Assembly: GCF_015461805.1 (NCBI RefSeq)
Contig: NZ_JACVZE010000009.1
Coordinates: forward strand, 62,001-126,000
Reading direction: 5' to 3'
Source: Pseudomonas pisciculturae
GTDB taxonomy: Bacteria > Pseudomonadota > Gammaproteobacteria > Pseudomonadales > Pseudomonadaceae
DNA length: 64,000 nucleotides
The position numbers and the translations under genes were made by a program. The notes beneath the pieces are model-generated. The model was not told the origin of the DNA. It searched no databases and saw only the letters and a list, made by a program, of their open reading frames with translations. Positions 1 through 7,710 of the stretch are shown piece by piece; positions within the stretch are counted from its first letter, which is position 1, and every line of letters starts with the position of its first letter.

Positions 1-818
1 CCACGGGCGTCACCACCGGCATCTCCGCCGCTGACCGCGCGCGTACCGTGCAAGCGGCTACCGCCAAGGACGCCAAGGCCGAAGACATCGTGAGCCCCGG
101 CCACATCTTCCCGCTGATGGCCCAACCGGGCGGCACCCTGGCCCGCGCCGGCCACACCGAAGCCGCCTGCGACCTGGCGCGCATGGCCGGTTTCGAGCCG
201 TGCGGGGTGATCTGCGAGGTGATGAACGACGACGGCACCATGGCCCGTCGCGCCGAACTCGAAGCCTTTGCCGCCGAACACAACATCAAAGTCGGCACCA
301 TTGCCGACCTGATTCACTACCGGATGATCCACGAACGTACCGTTCAGCGGATTGCCGAGCAGCCACTGGACAGCGAACTGGGCCAATTCAATTTGGTGAC
401 CTACCGTGATTCAGTCGAAGGCGACGTGCACATGGCCCTGACCCTGGGCAGCATTTGCGCCGACGAACCGACCTTGGTGCGCGTGCACAATATGGACCCG
501 CTGCGCGACCTGCTGATGGTAAAACAACCGGGCCGTTGGAGCCTGCGAGCCGCCATGGCTGCGGTCTCCGAGGCAGGTAGCGGTGTGGTGCTGTTGCTCG
601 GTCACCCGTTGGATGGCGATGTATTGCTGGCGCATATCCGCGAAACCGCCGACTCGGCGCCGGTGAAAACACCGACCACCTACAGCATCGTCGGTGCCGG
701 TTCGCAGATCCTGCGGGACCTCGGTGTGCGCAAAATGCGCCTGATGAGCGCACCAATGAAATTTAATGCGATATCCGGTTTCGATCTGGAAGTTGTAGAA
801 TACGTGCCCTCCGAATAA
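1..818 (+). CDS. ribBA: 3,4-dihydroxy-2-butanone-4-phosphate synthase with degenerate GTP cyclohydrolase II domain (RibBX type), 5' truncated
   Basis: The reading frame is open from base 3 and the N-terminus lies outside the window. The first visible residues ([13 protein letters not shown], then [17 protein letters not shown] and [12 protein letters not shown]) are typical of RibB, which turns ribulose 5-phosphate into the four-carbon precursor of riboflavin. The C-terminal half resembles GTP cyclohydrolase II in outline ([11 protein letters not shown]), but the zinc-binding GD...S.RCDCGSQL and RQEGRGIGL motifs are missing and the tail ends at VVEYVPSE. This is the layout of the RibBX hybrids described in Proteobacteria, where the second domain is not a working cyclohydrolase. 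The complete RibA at 3775-4392 agrees with that. ribH follows after an 88-base gap. Confidence 0.93.
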   Translation, partial: TGVTTGISAADRARTVQAATAKDAKAEDIVSPGHIFPLMAQPGGTLARAGHTEAACDLARMAGFEPCGVICEVMNDDGTMARRAELEAFAAEHNIKVGTIADLIHYRMIHERTVQRIAEQPLDSELGQFNLVTYRDSVEGDVHMALTLGSICADEPTLVRVHNMDPLRDLLMVKQPGRWSLRAAMAAVSEAGSGVVLLLGHPLDGDVLLAHIRETADSAPVKTPTTYSIVGAGSQILRDLGVRKMRLMSAPMKFNAISGFDLEVVEYVPSE

Positions 819-863
819 AGGCCGGCGCTGTTTGCCCCTTGTTCGCGGTTAAATCATCACTAA

Positions 864-884
864 GGGACGCACTTTTCGCGTCCC
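864..884 (+). promoter_or_regulatory. Hairpin in the ribBA-ribH intergenic leader
   Basis: GGGACGC and GCGTCCC form a perfect 7-bp stem around a 7-base loop, 23 bases before the ribH start codon. A pyrimidine stretch (CGCTCTTT) follows, but it is not a clear U-tract, so this may be a weak attenuator or processing site rather than a terminator. The role is inference. Confidence 0.35.
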
Positions 885-906
885 CGCTCTTTAAGAGATT
901 TGTCGA

Positions 907-1383
907 ATGACCCTGAAGACCATCGAAGGTACCTTCATCGCCCCCAAAGGCCGCTACGCCCTGGTAGTTGGCCGCTTCAACAGCTTCGTGGTTGAAAGCC
1001 TGGTAAGCGGTGCCGTGGACGCCCTGGTTCGCCACGGTGTGAGCGAAAGCGACATCACCCTCATCCGTGCCCCTGGCGCCTTCGAAATTCCACTGGTTGC
1101 GCAAAAAGTTGCTCAGCAGGGTGAATACGCGGCAATCATCGCCCTGGGCGCGGTTATTCGTGGCGGTACTCCGCACTTCGAATACGTGGCTGGCGAATGC
1201 ACCAAGGGCCTGGCCCAGGTGTCCATGGAGTTCGGCGTGCCGGTCGCTTTCGGCGTACTGACCGTAGACTCCATCGAGCAAGCCATCGAGCGTTCCGGCA
1301 CCAAGGCCGGTAACAAAGGCGCTGAAGCTGCCTTGTCTGCCCTGGAAATGGTCAGCCTGCTGTCGCAGTTGGAGGCCAAGTGA
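907..1383 (+). CDS. ribH: 6,7-dimethyl-8-ribityllumazine synthase
   Basis: Lumazine synthase condenses 5-amino-6-ribitylamino-uracil with the four-carbon product of RibB, the penultimate step of riboflavin synthesis. The 158-residue length is usual for the family. Recognisable motifs are [17 protein letters not shown] near the N-terminus, the substrate-binding stretch [14 protein letters not shown], and [17 protein letters not shown] with the conserved histidine. The last codon overlaps the start of nusB, so the two are translationally coupled, an arrangement common in gamma-proteobacteria. Confidence 0.97.
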   Translation: MTLKTIEGTFIAPKGRYALVVGRFNSFVVESLVSGAVDALVRHGVSESDITLIRAPGAFEIPLVAQKVAQQGEYAAIIALGAVIRGGTPHFEYVAGECTKGLAQVSMEFGVPVAFGVLTVDSIEQAIERSGTKAGNKGAEAALSALEMVSLLSQLEAK

Positions 1384-1880
1384 TTTCCGACGAGAGCGAC
1401 AACTTCAACCCGCGTGAGCCACGTCCAGCCGATGCTGGCAAGCCATCCAAAAACGAGAAGCGTCGCGCTGCTCGTCAGTTGGCGACCCAGGCGCTGTACC
1501 AGCGTCACCTGGCGGGTACGTCGTTGAACGAAATCGAAGCACAGTTTCGCGTCGACAACGATTTCACATTTGCCGACCTCCCGTACTTCCACGACATCCT
1601 GCACGGCGTGCATGCCAACCTGACCGAGATCGACACGGCCCTGGCACCTTGCCTGGACCTGACCATCGAAGAACTCGACCCGGTTGAACTGTGCGTAATG
1701 CGCCTGTCCACCTGGGAGCTGCTCAAGCGCGTCGACGTGCCTTACCGTGTGGTCATCAACGAAGGTATCGAGCTGGCGAAAGTCTACGGTTCGACCGACG
1801 GCCACAAGTTCGTCAACGGCGTACTCGACAAGCTGGCTCCGCGCCTGCGCGAAGCCGAAGTGAAGGCGTACAAGCGCTAA
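1380..1880 (+). CDS. nusB: Transcription antitermination factor NusB
   Basis: NusB forms a heterodimer with NusE (ribosomal protein S10), binds boxA RNA and promotes antitermination of rRNA operons. The 166-residue protein starts with GTG inside the ribH stop (GTGA overlap). After a hydrophilic tail of about 20 residues comes the all-helical NusB domain: [15 protein letters not shown] near the N-terminus, then [18 protein letters not shown] and [27 protein letters not shown], both strongly conserved. It is followed by thiL after an 18-base gap. Confidence 0.96.
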   Translation: MISDESDNFNPREPRPADAGKPSKNEKRRAARQLATQALYQRHLAGTSLNEIEAQFRVDNDFTFADLPYFHDILHGVHANLTEIDTALAPCLDLTIEELDPVELCVMRLSTWELLKRVDVPYRVVINEGIELAKVYGSTDGHKFVNGVLDKLAPRLREAEVKAYKR

Positions 1881-1898
1881 CCGGCGCTTGAGTCCTGA

Positions 1899-2864
1899 AT
1901 GGGCGAGTTTGAGCTGATCCGTAAATACTTCGCCGCCGCGCCTTGTGCGCAGGGCGGCGAAGGCATTGCCCTGGGGATCGGCGACGACTGCGCCCTGCTG
2001 GCGCTCCCCGCTGGGGAGCAACTGGCAATCTCTACCGATACGTTGGTGGCCGGGGTGCATTTTGCCGACCCCTGCGACCCGTTCCTGCTCGGTCAGCGCT
2101 CGTTGGCCGTGGCCGTGAGCGACCTGGCCGCCATGGGCGCCCACCCCCTCGCGTTCACCCTTGCTCTCACCACCCCGACGGTTGATGCCGATTGGTTGCA
2201 ACGCTATGCCCAGGGTTTGAACCTGATGGCGCAAAGCTGCGGCGTCGGCCTGGTGGGCGGCGATACCACGCGGGGGCCGCTGAGCCTGACCATGACCGTG
2301 TTCGGCCGTGTGCCGGCCGGTCAAGCGTTGACCCGTAGCGGTGCGCAGCCGGGTGACCTGCTGTGCGTGGGCGGTGAGTTGGGCAATGCCGCTGGGGCCT
2401 TGCCGTTGGTATTGGGCGAGCGCAGCGCCGACGCCGCCATCGCCGAGCCGTTGTTGGCCCATTACTGGTCGCCACAACCGCAGTTGGCCCTCGGGTTGGC
2501 GTTGCGGGGCAAGGCGACCTCTGCGATGGATATTTCCGACGGGCTTCTGGCCGATTGCGGGCATATCGCCAAGGCTTCGGCTGTCAGCTTGTTGATCGAG
2601 CGTCAGCAGTTGCCATTGTCCAAGGCGTTGCTGGCGTTTGTCGGTGATGAGGCGGCGCGGGTGGCGGCTTTGAGCGGGGGCGATGACTACGTTCTGGCCT
2701 TTACCCTGCCGCCGGCCGAACTGGCGCCGTTGCAGGCCGACGGCTGGCCGGTACACGTGATTGGCCGGGTTGCAGCGGGGCAGGGAGTGACGTTGCTGGA
2801 TGCCAGCGGGCAAGACATCACACCTGCCATCCGTGGCTATCAGCATTTTCGCGAGACGCCGTAA
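1899..2864 (+). CDS. thiL: Thiamine-monophosphate kinase
   Basis: ThiL phosphorylates thiamine monophosphate to the active cofactor thiamine diphosphate using ATP. The 321-residue protein shows the PurM/ThiL-type metal- and substrate-binding motifs: GIGDDCALL near residue 30, STDTLVAGVHF near 50, GDTTRGPLS near 125, MDISDGLLADCG near 210 and SGGDDYVLAF near 260. The start MGEFELIRKYF is the usual one. In most pseudomonads pgpA follows directly. Here the next gene, 55 bases on, is a solute-binding protein instead. Confidence 0.95.
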   Translation: MGEFELIRKYFAAAPCAQGGEGIALGIGDDCALLALPAGEQLAISTDTLVAGVHFADPCDPFLLGQRSLAVAVSDLAAMGAHPLAFTLALTTPTVDADWLQRYAQGLNLMAQSCGVGLVGGDTTRGPLSLTMTVFGRVPAGQALTRSGAQPGDLLCVGGELGNAAGALPLVLGERSADAAIAEPLLAHYWSPQPQLALGLALRGKATSAMDISDGLLADCGHIAKASAVSLLIERQQLPLSKALLAFVGDEAARVAALSGGDDYVLAFTLPPAELAPLQADGWPVHVIGRVAAGQGVTLLDASGQDITPAIRGYQHFRETP

Positions 2865-2919
2865 GCCGGCGACCTGCGCTACCCTCTATACGATCATCGC
2901 GCAGTAGGAGGTTTTCCCC

Positions 2920-3645
2920 ATGGATGTGCGCCGCTGGCTGTTGGTAGTGTTGTGCGCCTTCATATCGTGGGCACAGGCCGATGAAGTGCCGGTGCCTGGC
3001 AAGGTGCTATTGGCCAGTGAAGCCTGGGACGACTACACCAACGCCGACGGCGGCGGCCTCGCTTGGGATGTGCTGCGCAAGGTCTTCGAACCCGCCGGGA
3101 TCACCCTGCAAACCCGTACAGAACCCTACACACGCTCGGTCGGCCTGGCCCAGCGCGGTGAGGTGGATGGCTGGGTCGGCGCCTATCGCGATGAAGCCAA
3201 GGGGGTGTTGTTCCCGCGCTGGAACTACGATTCGGACCACATTTACGCACTCGGGTTGGCCAGCGCGCCAGTGCCCACCAGCGCGACGCTGGGCAATTAC
3301 CGCTTGGCTTGGGTGCGCGGCTACAAGTACGAGGACTACTTGCCCAATGTGCGCCGCTTTAACCAGATTGAGCGTCGTGATGGCATCCCTTCGATGTTGC
3401 AGCACGCTCGGGCCGACTTTTACATCGATGCCTTGACTGAGGTTACCGAAGTCCTCAAGCAAGCGAGTGACCCCTCCCAGTTCCGCTTGACCCACGTCGC
3501 TGAACTGCCGCTGTACGTGGGTTTTGCCGACAATGAACGGGGCAAGGGCTTGATGGCGGTTTTCGATCAGCGCATGGAGGCTTTGGTGAAAAGCGGCGAG
3601 TTGAAGCCGATTTTCGAGCGCTGGAAACAGCCCTATCCGTTCTGA
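2920..3645 (+). CDS. Orphan periplasmic solute-binding protein (family 3, amino-acid type)
   Basis: The 241-residue protein starts with a Sec signal peptide (MDVRRWLLVVLCAFISWAQA, cleavage before DE). The rest looks like the bacterial extracellular solute-binding protein family 3 fold: GGGLAWDVLRKVFEPAGITLQ, then a VDGWVGAYRDEA segment and a C-terminal GELKPIFERW. A good ribosome-binding site (AGGAGG) precedes the ATG. No permease or ATPase gene lies nearby, so it may serve a transporter encoded elsewhere or have a sensory role. Its ligand cannot be predicted from sequence alone. Confidence 0.75.
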   Translation: MDVRRWLLVVLCAFISWAQADEVPVPGKVLLASEAWDDYTNADGGGLAWDVLRKVFEPAGITLQTRTEPYTRSVGLAQRGEVDGWVGAYRDEAKGVLFPRWNYDSDHIYALGLASAPVPTSATLGNYRLAWVRGYKYEDYLPNVRRFNQIERRDGIPSMLQHARADFYIDALTEVTEVLKQASDPSQFRLTHVAELPLYVGFADNERGKGLMAVFDQRMEALVKSGELKPIFERWKQPYPF

Positions 3646-3732
3646 CTTGCATAGAACCAGGATGAAGGCCAATCGAACCTATTGATCTTTATCAGCGATA
3701 ATTCAGCTTAAGCGTCTGTAGGAACGTGCTGT

Positions 3733-3738
3733 TACAAT
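3733..3738 (+). promoter_or_regulatory. Possible -10 element for ribA
   Basis: TACAAT lies 37 bases before the ribA start in an AT-rich gap after the preceding gene. No good -35 hexamer stands at the usual spacing (TTAAGC at 19 bases is the best), so the call is tentative. Confidence 0.3.
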
Positions 3739-3774
3739 GGCCGCCTTTGTAAAAACTGAAATCAGGAGCACACG

Positions 3775-4392
3775 GTGCCCGTCGTTTTCGTCGCCGCTTC
3801 CAAGCTGCCTACCCCTTTTGCCACGTTCACCATGAACGGCTTTCTCGAAGAAGCCACCGGCCGCGAGCACGTTGTGCTCAGCCTGGGCGACATCGCTGAC
3901 GGCGCGCCGGTGCTTGGCCGCGTGCATTCCGAGTGCCTGACCGGTGACGCATTGTTCAGCCAGCGCTGCGACTGCGGCTCGCAACTGGAAGCCGCCATGC
4001 GCGCCATCGCCCGTGAAGGCCGTGGCGTGTTGCTGTACTTGCGCCAGGAAGGCCGGGGCATTGGCCTGATGAACAAGATCCGTGCCTACGAGCTGCAAGA
4101 CGGCGGCGCCGACACGGTTGAGGCCAACGAGCGCCTGGGCTTCGCCGCCGACCAGCGTGACTACGCGATCTGCCTGCCGATGCTCGAACACCTGGGGGTT
4201 AAATCCCTGCGCCTGATGACCAACAACCCGCGCAAGGTCAAAGCGTTGACCGACATGGGCATCACCGTGGCCGAGCGCGTGCCGCTGCACACCGGGCATA
4301 ACCCGCACAACAAACTCTACCTGGCCACCAAGGCCAGCAAGCTCGACCACATGATGGGCAACGAGCACCAGGGCGAGGTCGACCGCGCGTGA
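3775..4392 (+). CDS. ribA: GTP cyclohydrolase II
   Basis: RibA opens GTP in the first committed step of riboflavin synthesis. The 205-residue protein starts with GTG after an AGGAGC ribosome-binding site. It carries the complete zinc site ([18 protein letters not shown], about residues 57-74), the catalytic [13 protein letters not shown] region and [10 protein letters not shown]. These are the motifs missing from the RibB fusion at the left edge, so this is the working cyclohydrolase. The stop overlaps the next start (GTGA), suggesting coupling to the membrane-protein gene downstream. Confidence 0.97.
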   Translation: MPVVFVAASKLPTPFATFTMNGFLEEATGREHVVLSLGDIADGAPVLGRVHSECLTGDALFSQRCDCGSQLEAAMRAIAREGRGVLLYLRQEGRGIGLMNKIRAYELQDGGADTVEANERLGFAADQRDYAICLPMLEHLGVKSLRLMTNNPRKVKALTDMGITVAERVPLHTGHNPHNKLYLATKASKLDHMMGNEHQGEVDRA

Positions 4393-4808
4393 CCCGTGGC
4401 CAGGTGAAACGGCGACTGTCCTTCAACTGGTGGCAGTACCTGGCCCTGGCGTTGCTCCCCCTGTTTGTACTCAACCTGGTGTTTGGCCAAGCCCAATCCC
4501 TGCTGCCAGTGCTGGCCATGCCGTTCTTTATCGCCGGCGTGGCCTCGATGTTCCTCAGCCTGCGCTACTTCAACGGCTATAAACACGCGTTGATCGCCAC
4601 TTCCAAAGCCCTCGATACCCCCGAAGAACCGGCTGCCTGGATCACCCTGGCGGCCCGTCGACGTACCGCCTTGTTGGTGGCTGCCGCGCCCGCCTGGATC
4701 GGTGCGCTGGCGGTATTCGTCGGCCTCGAAGCGGTGCCGTTGTTTCTGCTGGCGCTGTCGACCCTGGTGCTGTTCTACCTCTACCGCATCCCCCGTCAAC
4801 TGGGATGA
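4389..4808 (+). CDS. Conserved hypothetical inner-membrane protein
   Basis: A 139-residue protein with about four hydrophobic segments: residues ~13-35 ([19 protein letters not shown]), ~36-57, ~92-110 and ~112-133. The N-terminus is basic ([10 protein letters not shown]), in keeping with a cytoplasmic start. It begins with GTG overlapping the ribA stop and ends in ATGA overlapping the BtuF-like gene, so the three form one transcription unit. Its position matches a small conserved membrane protein found between ribA and the BtuF-like gene in P. aeruginosa. I do not recognise a characterised family. Confidence 0.75.
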   Translation: MTRGQVKRRLSFNWWQYLALALLPLFVLNLVFGQAQSLLPVLAMPFFIAGVASMFLSLRYFNGYKHALIATSKALDTPEEPAAWITLAARRRTALLVAAAPAWIGALAVFVGLEAVPLFLLALSTLVLFYLYRIPRQLG

Positions 4809-5593
4809 TGCGCCGCTGGCTGGGCGTTCTGCTGCTGGCGTTGAGTGCCCAGGCAATGGCGGCCGAGCGCGTCGTGAGTTTGGCGCCGTCACTGTCTGAA
4901 ATCGTGGTTGAACTGGGCGCTGCCAACCTGCTGGTCGGCGTGCTTGATGGCGGTGAGCGGCCGGTGGAATTGGCTCAAGTGCCGTCAGTCGGGCAGTACG
5001 GCCAGCTGGATATGGAGCGCTTGCTCAGCCTCAACCCCGACTTGATTTTGCTCTGGCCCGGCAGCGTCGGCCCGGCCCAGCGCGAGCAGTTGCAGCGCCT
5101 GAATATTCCCGTCTACGTCGCAGAACCCCATAGCCTTGAGCAACTCACCACCCAGGTACAGGCCATCGCCGAGCAATTGGGCCGTGCTGACGCCGGTCGC
5201 CAATTAGCCGCGCAATTGCGCCAGCGCCTGGCCGAGTTGCGCCAGCGCTATCAACGGGCGCAGCCGCTGCGGGTGTTTTATCAGGTGTGGAACCAGCCGC
5301 TGTACACCGTGGGCGGTGGGCAGATCATCAGCGATGCGTTGAGTGTTTGCGGTGCGCGTAATGTGTTCGATGACCTCAAGTTGCCTGCGCCGCAGGTGAG
5401 TATCGAGTCGGTGTTGCAGCGTGATCCTGAGCTGATACTGGTGGGGGATCAGGCGCAGCTGGAGGCCTGGAAGGTTTGGCCAACGATGGCGCCGCGCGTG
5501 CGCCTGGTGCCGGACAAGGGATTGGAGCGGCCAAGTGGGCAGATGCTGGAGGCGGTGGGGCGGTTGTGTCAGGTGATATCGCCGAAACCTTGA
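4805..5593 (+). CDS. btuF: Cobalamin-type ABC transporter substrate-binding protein (BtuF-like)
   Basis: A 262-residue periplasmic protein with a signal peptide (LLLALSAQAMA, cleavage before AERVVSLAPS). The sequence RVVSLAPSLSEIVVELGAANLLVGV followed by VPSVGQYGQLDMERLLSLNPDLIL is typical of the BtuF/FhuD two-lobed helical-backbone binding proteins. A long helix between the lobes (about residues 140-170) is also seen. A BtuB-like receptor is encoded convergently just downstream, which supports cobalamin or a related corrinoid as ligand. Neither BtuC nor BtuD is in the window. A haem or siderophore ligand cannot be excluded from sequence alone. Confidence 0.75.
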   Translation: MMRRWLGVLLLALSAQAMAAERVVSLAPSLSEIVVELGAANLLVGVLDGGERPVELAQVPSVGQYGQLDMERLLSLNPDLILLWPGSVGPAQREQLQRLNIPVYVAEPHSLEQLTTQVQAIAEQLGRADAGRQLAAQLRQRLAELRQRYQRAQPLRVFYQVWNQPLYTVGGGQIISDALSVCGARNVFDDLKLPAPQVSIESVLQRDPELILVGDQAQLEAWKVWPTMAPRVRLVPDKGLERPSGQMLEAVGRLCQVISPKP

Positions 5594-5595
5594 TA

Positions 5596-5665
5596 CCGCT
5601 ATCGCAGGCAAGCCAGCTCCCACAGGGGAACGCATTCCAAATGTGGGAGCTGGCTTGCCTGCGAT
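5596..5665. repeat. REPIN, CTGGCTTGCC family, tails outward
   Basis: Two inverted REP units: CCGCTATCGCAGGCAAGCC...CCCACA, a 17-base spacer, then TGTGGGAGC...GCCTGCGAT. The AGCGG-like ends point outward, the reverse of most copies in this window. It lies between the convergent ends of the BtuF-like and BtuB-like genes. Confidence 0.85.
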
Positions 5666-5683
5666 GAGGCCGGTACAGCCAAT

Positions 5684-7570
5684 TCAGATCTCAGGCGTCC
5701 ACGTCACCCCAAACATCCAAACCCGCCCCTGCTCCCGATACCGCTGATTCACCTCAAACCCCGGATCTTGATAGCTGTACATCGCCCGCGCATAAGCCTT
5801 GTCCAACAGGTTATCCACCTTCACTGACAGCAGCACTTCCCGGTTCAACGCCCAACTGCTGCGCAATCCCAGCAAGCCATAGCCCGCCAAGCGATGAGCA
5901 TTCGCTTCGTCGTCATAACTCGTGCTGACCGCCTGCCAAGTGGCGCCGAGCCCCAGCTTGTCGAACTGCCGATCCAGGTCCAGGCTCAATGTACGCCGCG
6001 CTCGCCGGGCCAGGGTGTGGCCGCTGTCGCGGTCACGCGGGTCGATGACCGAGAGCCCCAGGTTGCCTTGCCAGCCGAACAGTTCTTGCTTGAGGGCGGC
6101 CTCGAAACCGTTGATACGGGCGGACGCGACGTTGTGCGGGATATAGAAGTCCGCTGGCTGCGCGACGATTGCATCCCTGAGATCGGTACGGTACAGCGAG
6201 GTTTCCAGGCGCGTGGTGTCGGTTAGCTGGCTGCGCCATTGCAGTTCGTAACTTTTTGAATGCTCAGGCTTGAGGTTGGGGTTGCTGCTGTCGGGGTAGT
6301 ACAAATCGTTGAAGCTCGGCGCGCGGAAGCCTTCGCTGTAGGACAGCAGCACGTCGTTGTTCGGGTTGAGCGGTACGGTCAGCGTGCCGCTCCAGGTGTT
6401 TTGCCTGCCGAACTGTTGGTTGGTGTCGTGGCGCAGACCCAGCTCGGTAGAGAACGTGTCGGCTGCAAAGCGATGCTGGATAAACACCGCACGGTTCCAG
6501 CGGCTGTCCTGGTCGAAGTCGGTGCTGGCGTGCACGCGGTCTTCATACCAATCGGCGCCCAGGATCAGGCTGTTGCGCTCATCCAGGGTCAGGTCGTGCT
6601 GCCAGTTCACCGAGTCGCGGTACGTGTTGAAGGCGCTGCTGCTGTCGCTCAGGTCATCGCGTTTTTTGTCACGATTTTCGCTGTGGCCCAGTTCCACGCG
6701 GGTTTGCCAGCGCTCGTTGAGCTTGGCGTCGATATAACCGCTGGCGCTGCTCACGGTGTAGTCGGTGTAGGGCTTTTGGCCGACTGACTCAGTGAAGCTG
6801 ATGAAACGCCCGAATGGGTTGTCATACTCGGACTTGCCCCGGCCATCTAACAGGTTGAAGCCGACTTCGACGTCATCGCTCAACGAGTGACTGAGGTTCA
6901 GACTTAACGACTTGTTGCGATACGAATCGTGGTCGCCATCACTGGAAAACGACTCATGGGTCCAGTTGATGCCCTGGGTTTCATCCAAACTGGCGCCGAG
7001 GTTGAAGCGGGTGCGCTCATCGCCGCCCGACAGGCCCAGGCTGCGCTCCCAGGTGTGGTTGCTGCCGAACCCCAGGTGCAAGCGCGGGTGCACGCCGGTT
7101 TGTGCGTTGCGTCGGGTGAAAATCTGGATAACCCCGCCAATGGCGTCGCTGCCGTAGATCACCGAGCGTGAGCCACGCAGCACTTCCACCCGCTCGATCT
7201 GGTCGACACTCAAAAATTGCAGGCCGCTGTCACCGGAGGTGGCATTGGCAATGCGCTGGCCATCCACCAGCACCAGGCTCTGGGCGGCCTTGGTGCCGCG
7301 AATGAAGATCCCCGGCAAGCTGCCGCGCCCGCCGGTTTGCGCCACTTGCACGCCGGGTACGCGGCTGAGCAGGTCGGTGACGCTGGTGGGTTGCAGGCGG
7401 TCGATGTCGTCGCGGGTGAAGACGCTGTTGGCGGCGCTGCTGTCGTTGCGCGCCTGCACCTGGCGGTTGGCGCTGATGACGACGTCGGGGAGGTTAAGCG
7501 CTTGGTCGCGTGTGTCGGCGAACAGTTCGGGGGCGGGCACAAGCAGCAGGGCGAGGTACAGGCGTTTCAT
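5684..7570 (-). CDS. btuB: TonB-dependent outer-membrane receptor, BtuB-like (vitamin B12)
   Basis: A 628-residue receptor. I chose the ATG at 7570 (MKRLYLALLLVPAPELFA, a signal peptide); the longer frame upstream only reads through a REP element. After the signal come the TonB-box-like NLPDVVISANRQ, the plug domain (DDIDRLQPTSVTDLLSRVPGVQV, then RGSRSVIYGSDAIGGVIQI) and a beta-barrel ending in VWMFGVTWTPEI with the aromatic/hydrophobic end typical of outer-membrane barrels. Length and plug motifs fit BtuB rather than the larger siderophore receptors. It lies downstream of dxs on the same strand, and no cobalamin riboswitch fits in the 140-base gap. Confidence 0.85.
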   Translation of the reverse strand: MKRLYLALLLVPAPELFADTRDQALNLPDVVISANRQVQARNDSSAANSVFTRDDIDRLQPTSVTDLLSRVPGVQVAQTGGRGSLPGIFIRGTKAAQSLVLVDGQRIANATSGDSGLQFLSVDQIERVEVLRGSRSVIYGSDAIGGVIQIFTRRNAQTGVHPRLHLGFGSNHTWERSLGLSGGDERTRFNLGASLDETQGINWTHESFSSDGDHDSYRNKSLSLNLSHSLSDDVEVGFNLLDGRGKSEYDNPFGRFISFTESVGQKPYTDYTVSSASGYIDAKLNERWQTRVELGHSENRDKKRDDLSDSSSAFNTYRDSVNWQHDLTLDERNSLILGADWYEDRVHASTDFDQDSRWNRAVFIQHRFAADTFSTELGLRHDTNQQFGRQNTWSGTLTVPLNPNNDVLLSYSEGFRAPSFNDLYYPDSSNPNLKPEHSKSYELQWRSQLTDTTRLETSLYRTDLRDAIVAQPADFYIPHNVASARINGFEAALKQELFGWQGNLGLSVIDPRDRDSGHTLARRARRTLSLDLDRQFDKLGLGATWQAVSTSYDDEANAHRLAGYGLLGLRSSWALNREVLLSVKVDNLLDKAYARAMYSYQDPGFEVNQRYREQGRVWMFGVTWTPEI

Positions 7571-7604
7571 GGGCTGTCCATAGTATTTGAGGCACACACA
7601 AACC

Positions 7605-7699
7605 AAATGTGGGAGGGGGCTTGCCCCCGATTGCGGTGTGTCAGTCTCAGTATCGTTCACTGAACCACCGCTATCGGGGGCAAGCCCCCTCCCACATTT
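7605..7699. repeat. REPIN, GGGGGCTTGCCCCC family
   Basis: Two inverted units, AAATGTGGGAGGGGGCTTGC and its mirror image ending CCCACATTT, joined by a divergent spacer of about 45 bases. It sits in the only gap between dxs and the BtuB-like gene, so any btuB promoter or leader must overlap it. Confidence 0.9.
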
Positions 7700-7710
7700 T
7701 TGATCCCGGT

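Noticed and set aside
1113-2846. Long minus-strand frame opposite ribH-nusB-thiL (577 codons)
   Set aside because: It is a shadow of high-GC genes on the plus strand; its sequence is low in hydrophobic patterning and rich in Gln, Arg and His.
7571-7660. Thirty extra N-terminal codons for the BtuB-like receptor
   Set aside because: The extension is translated REP sequence, and a signal peptide begins at 7570.
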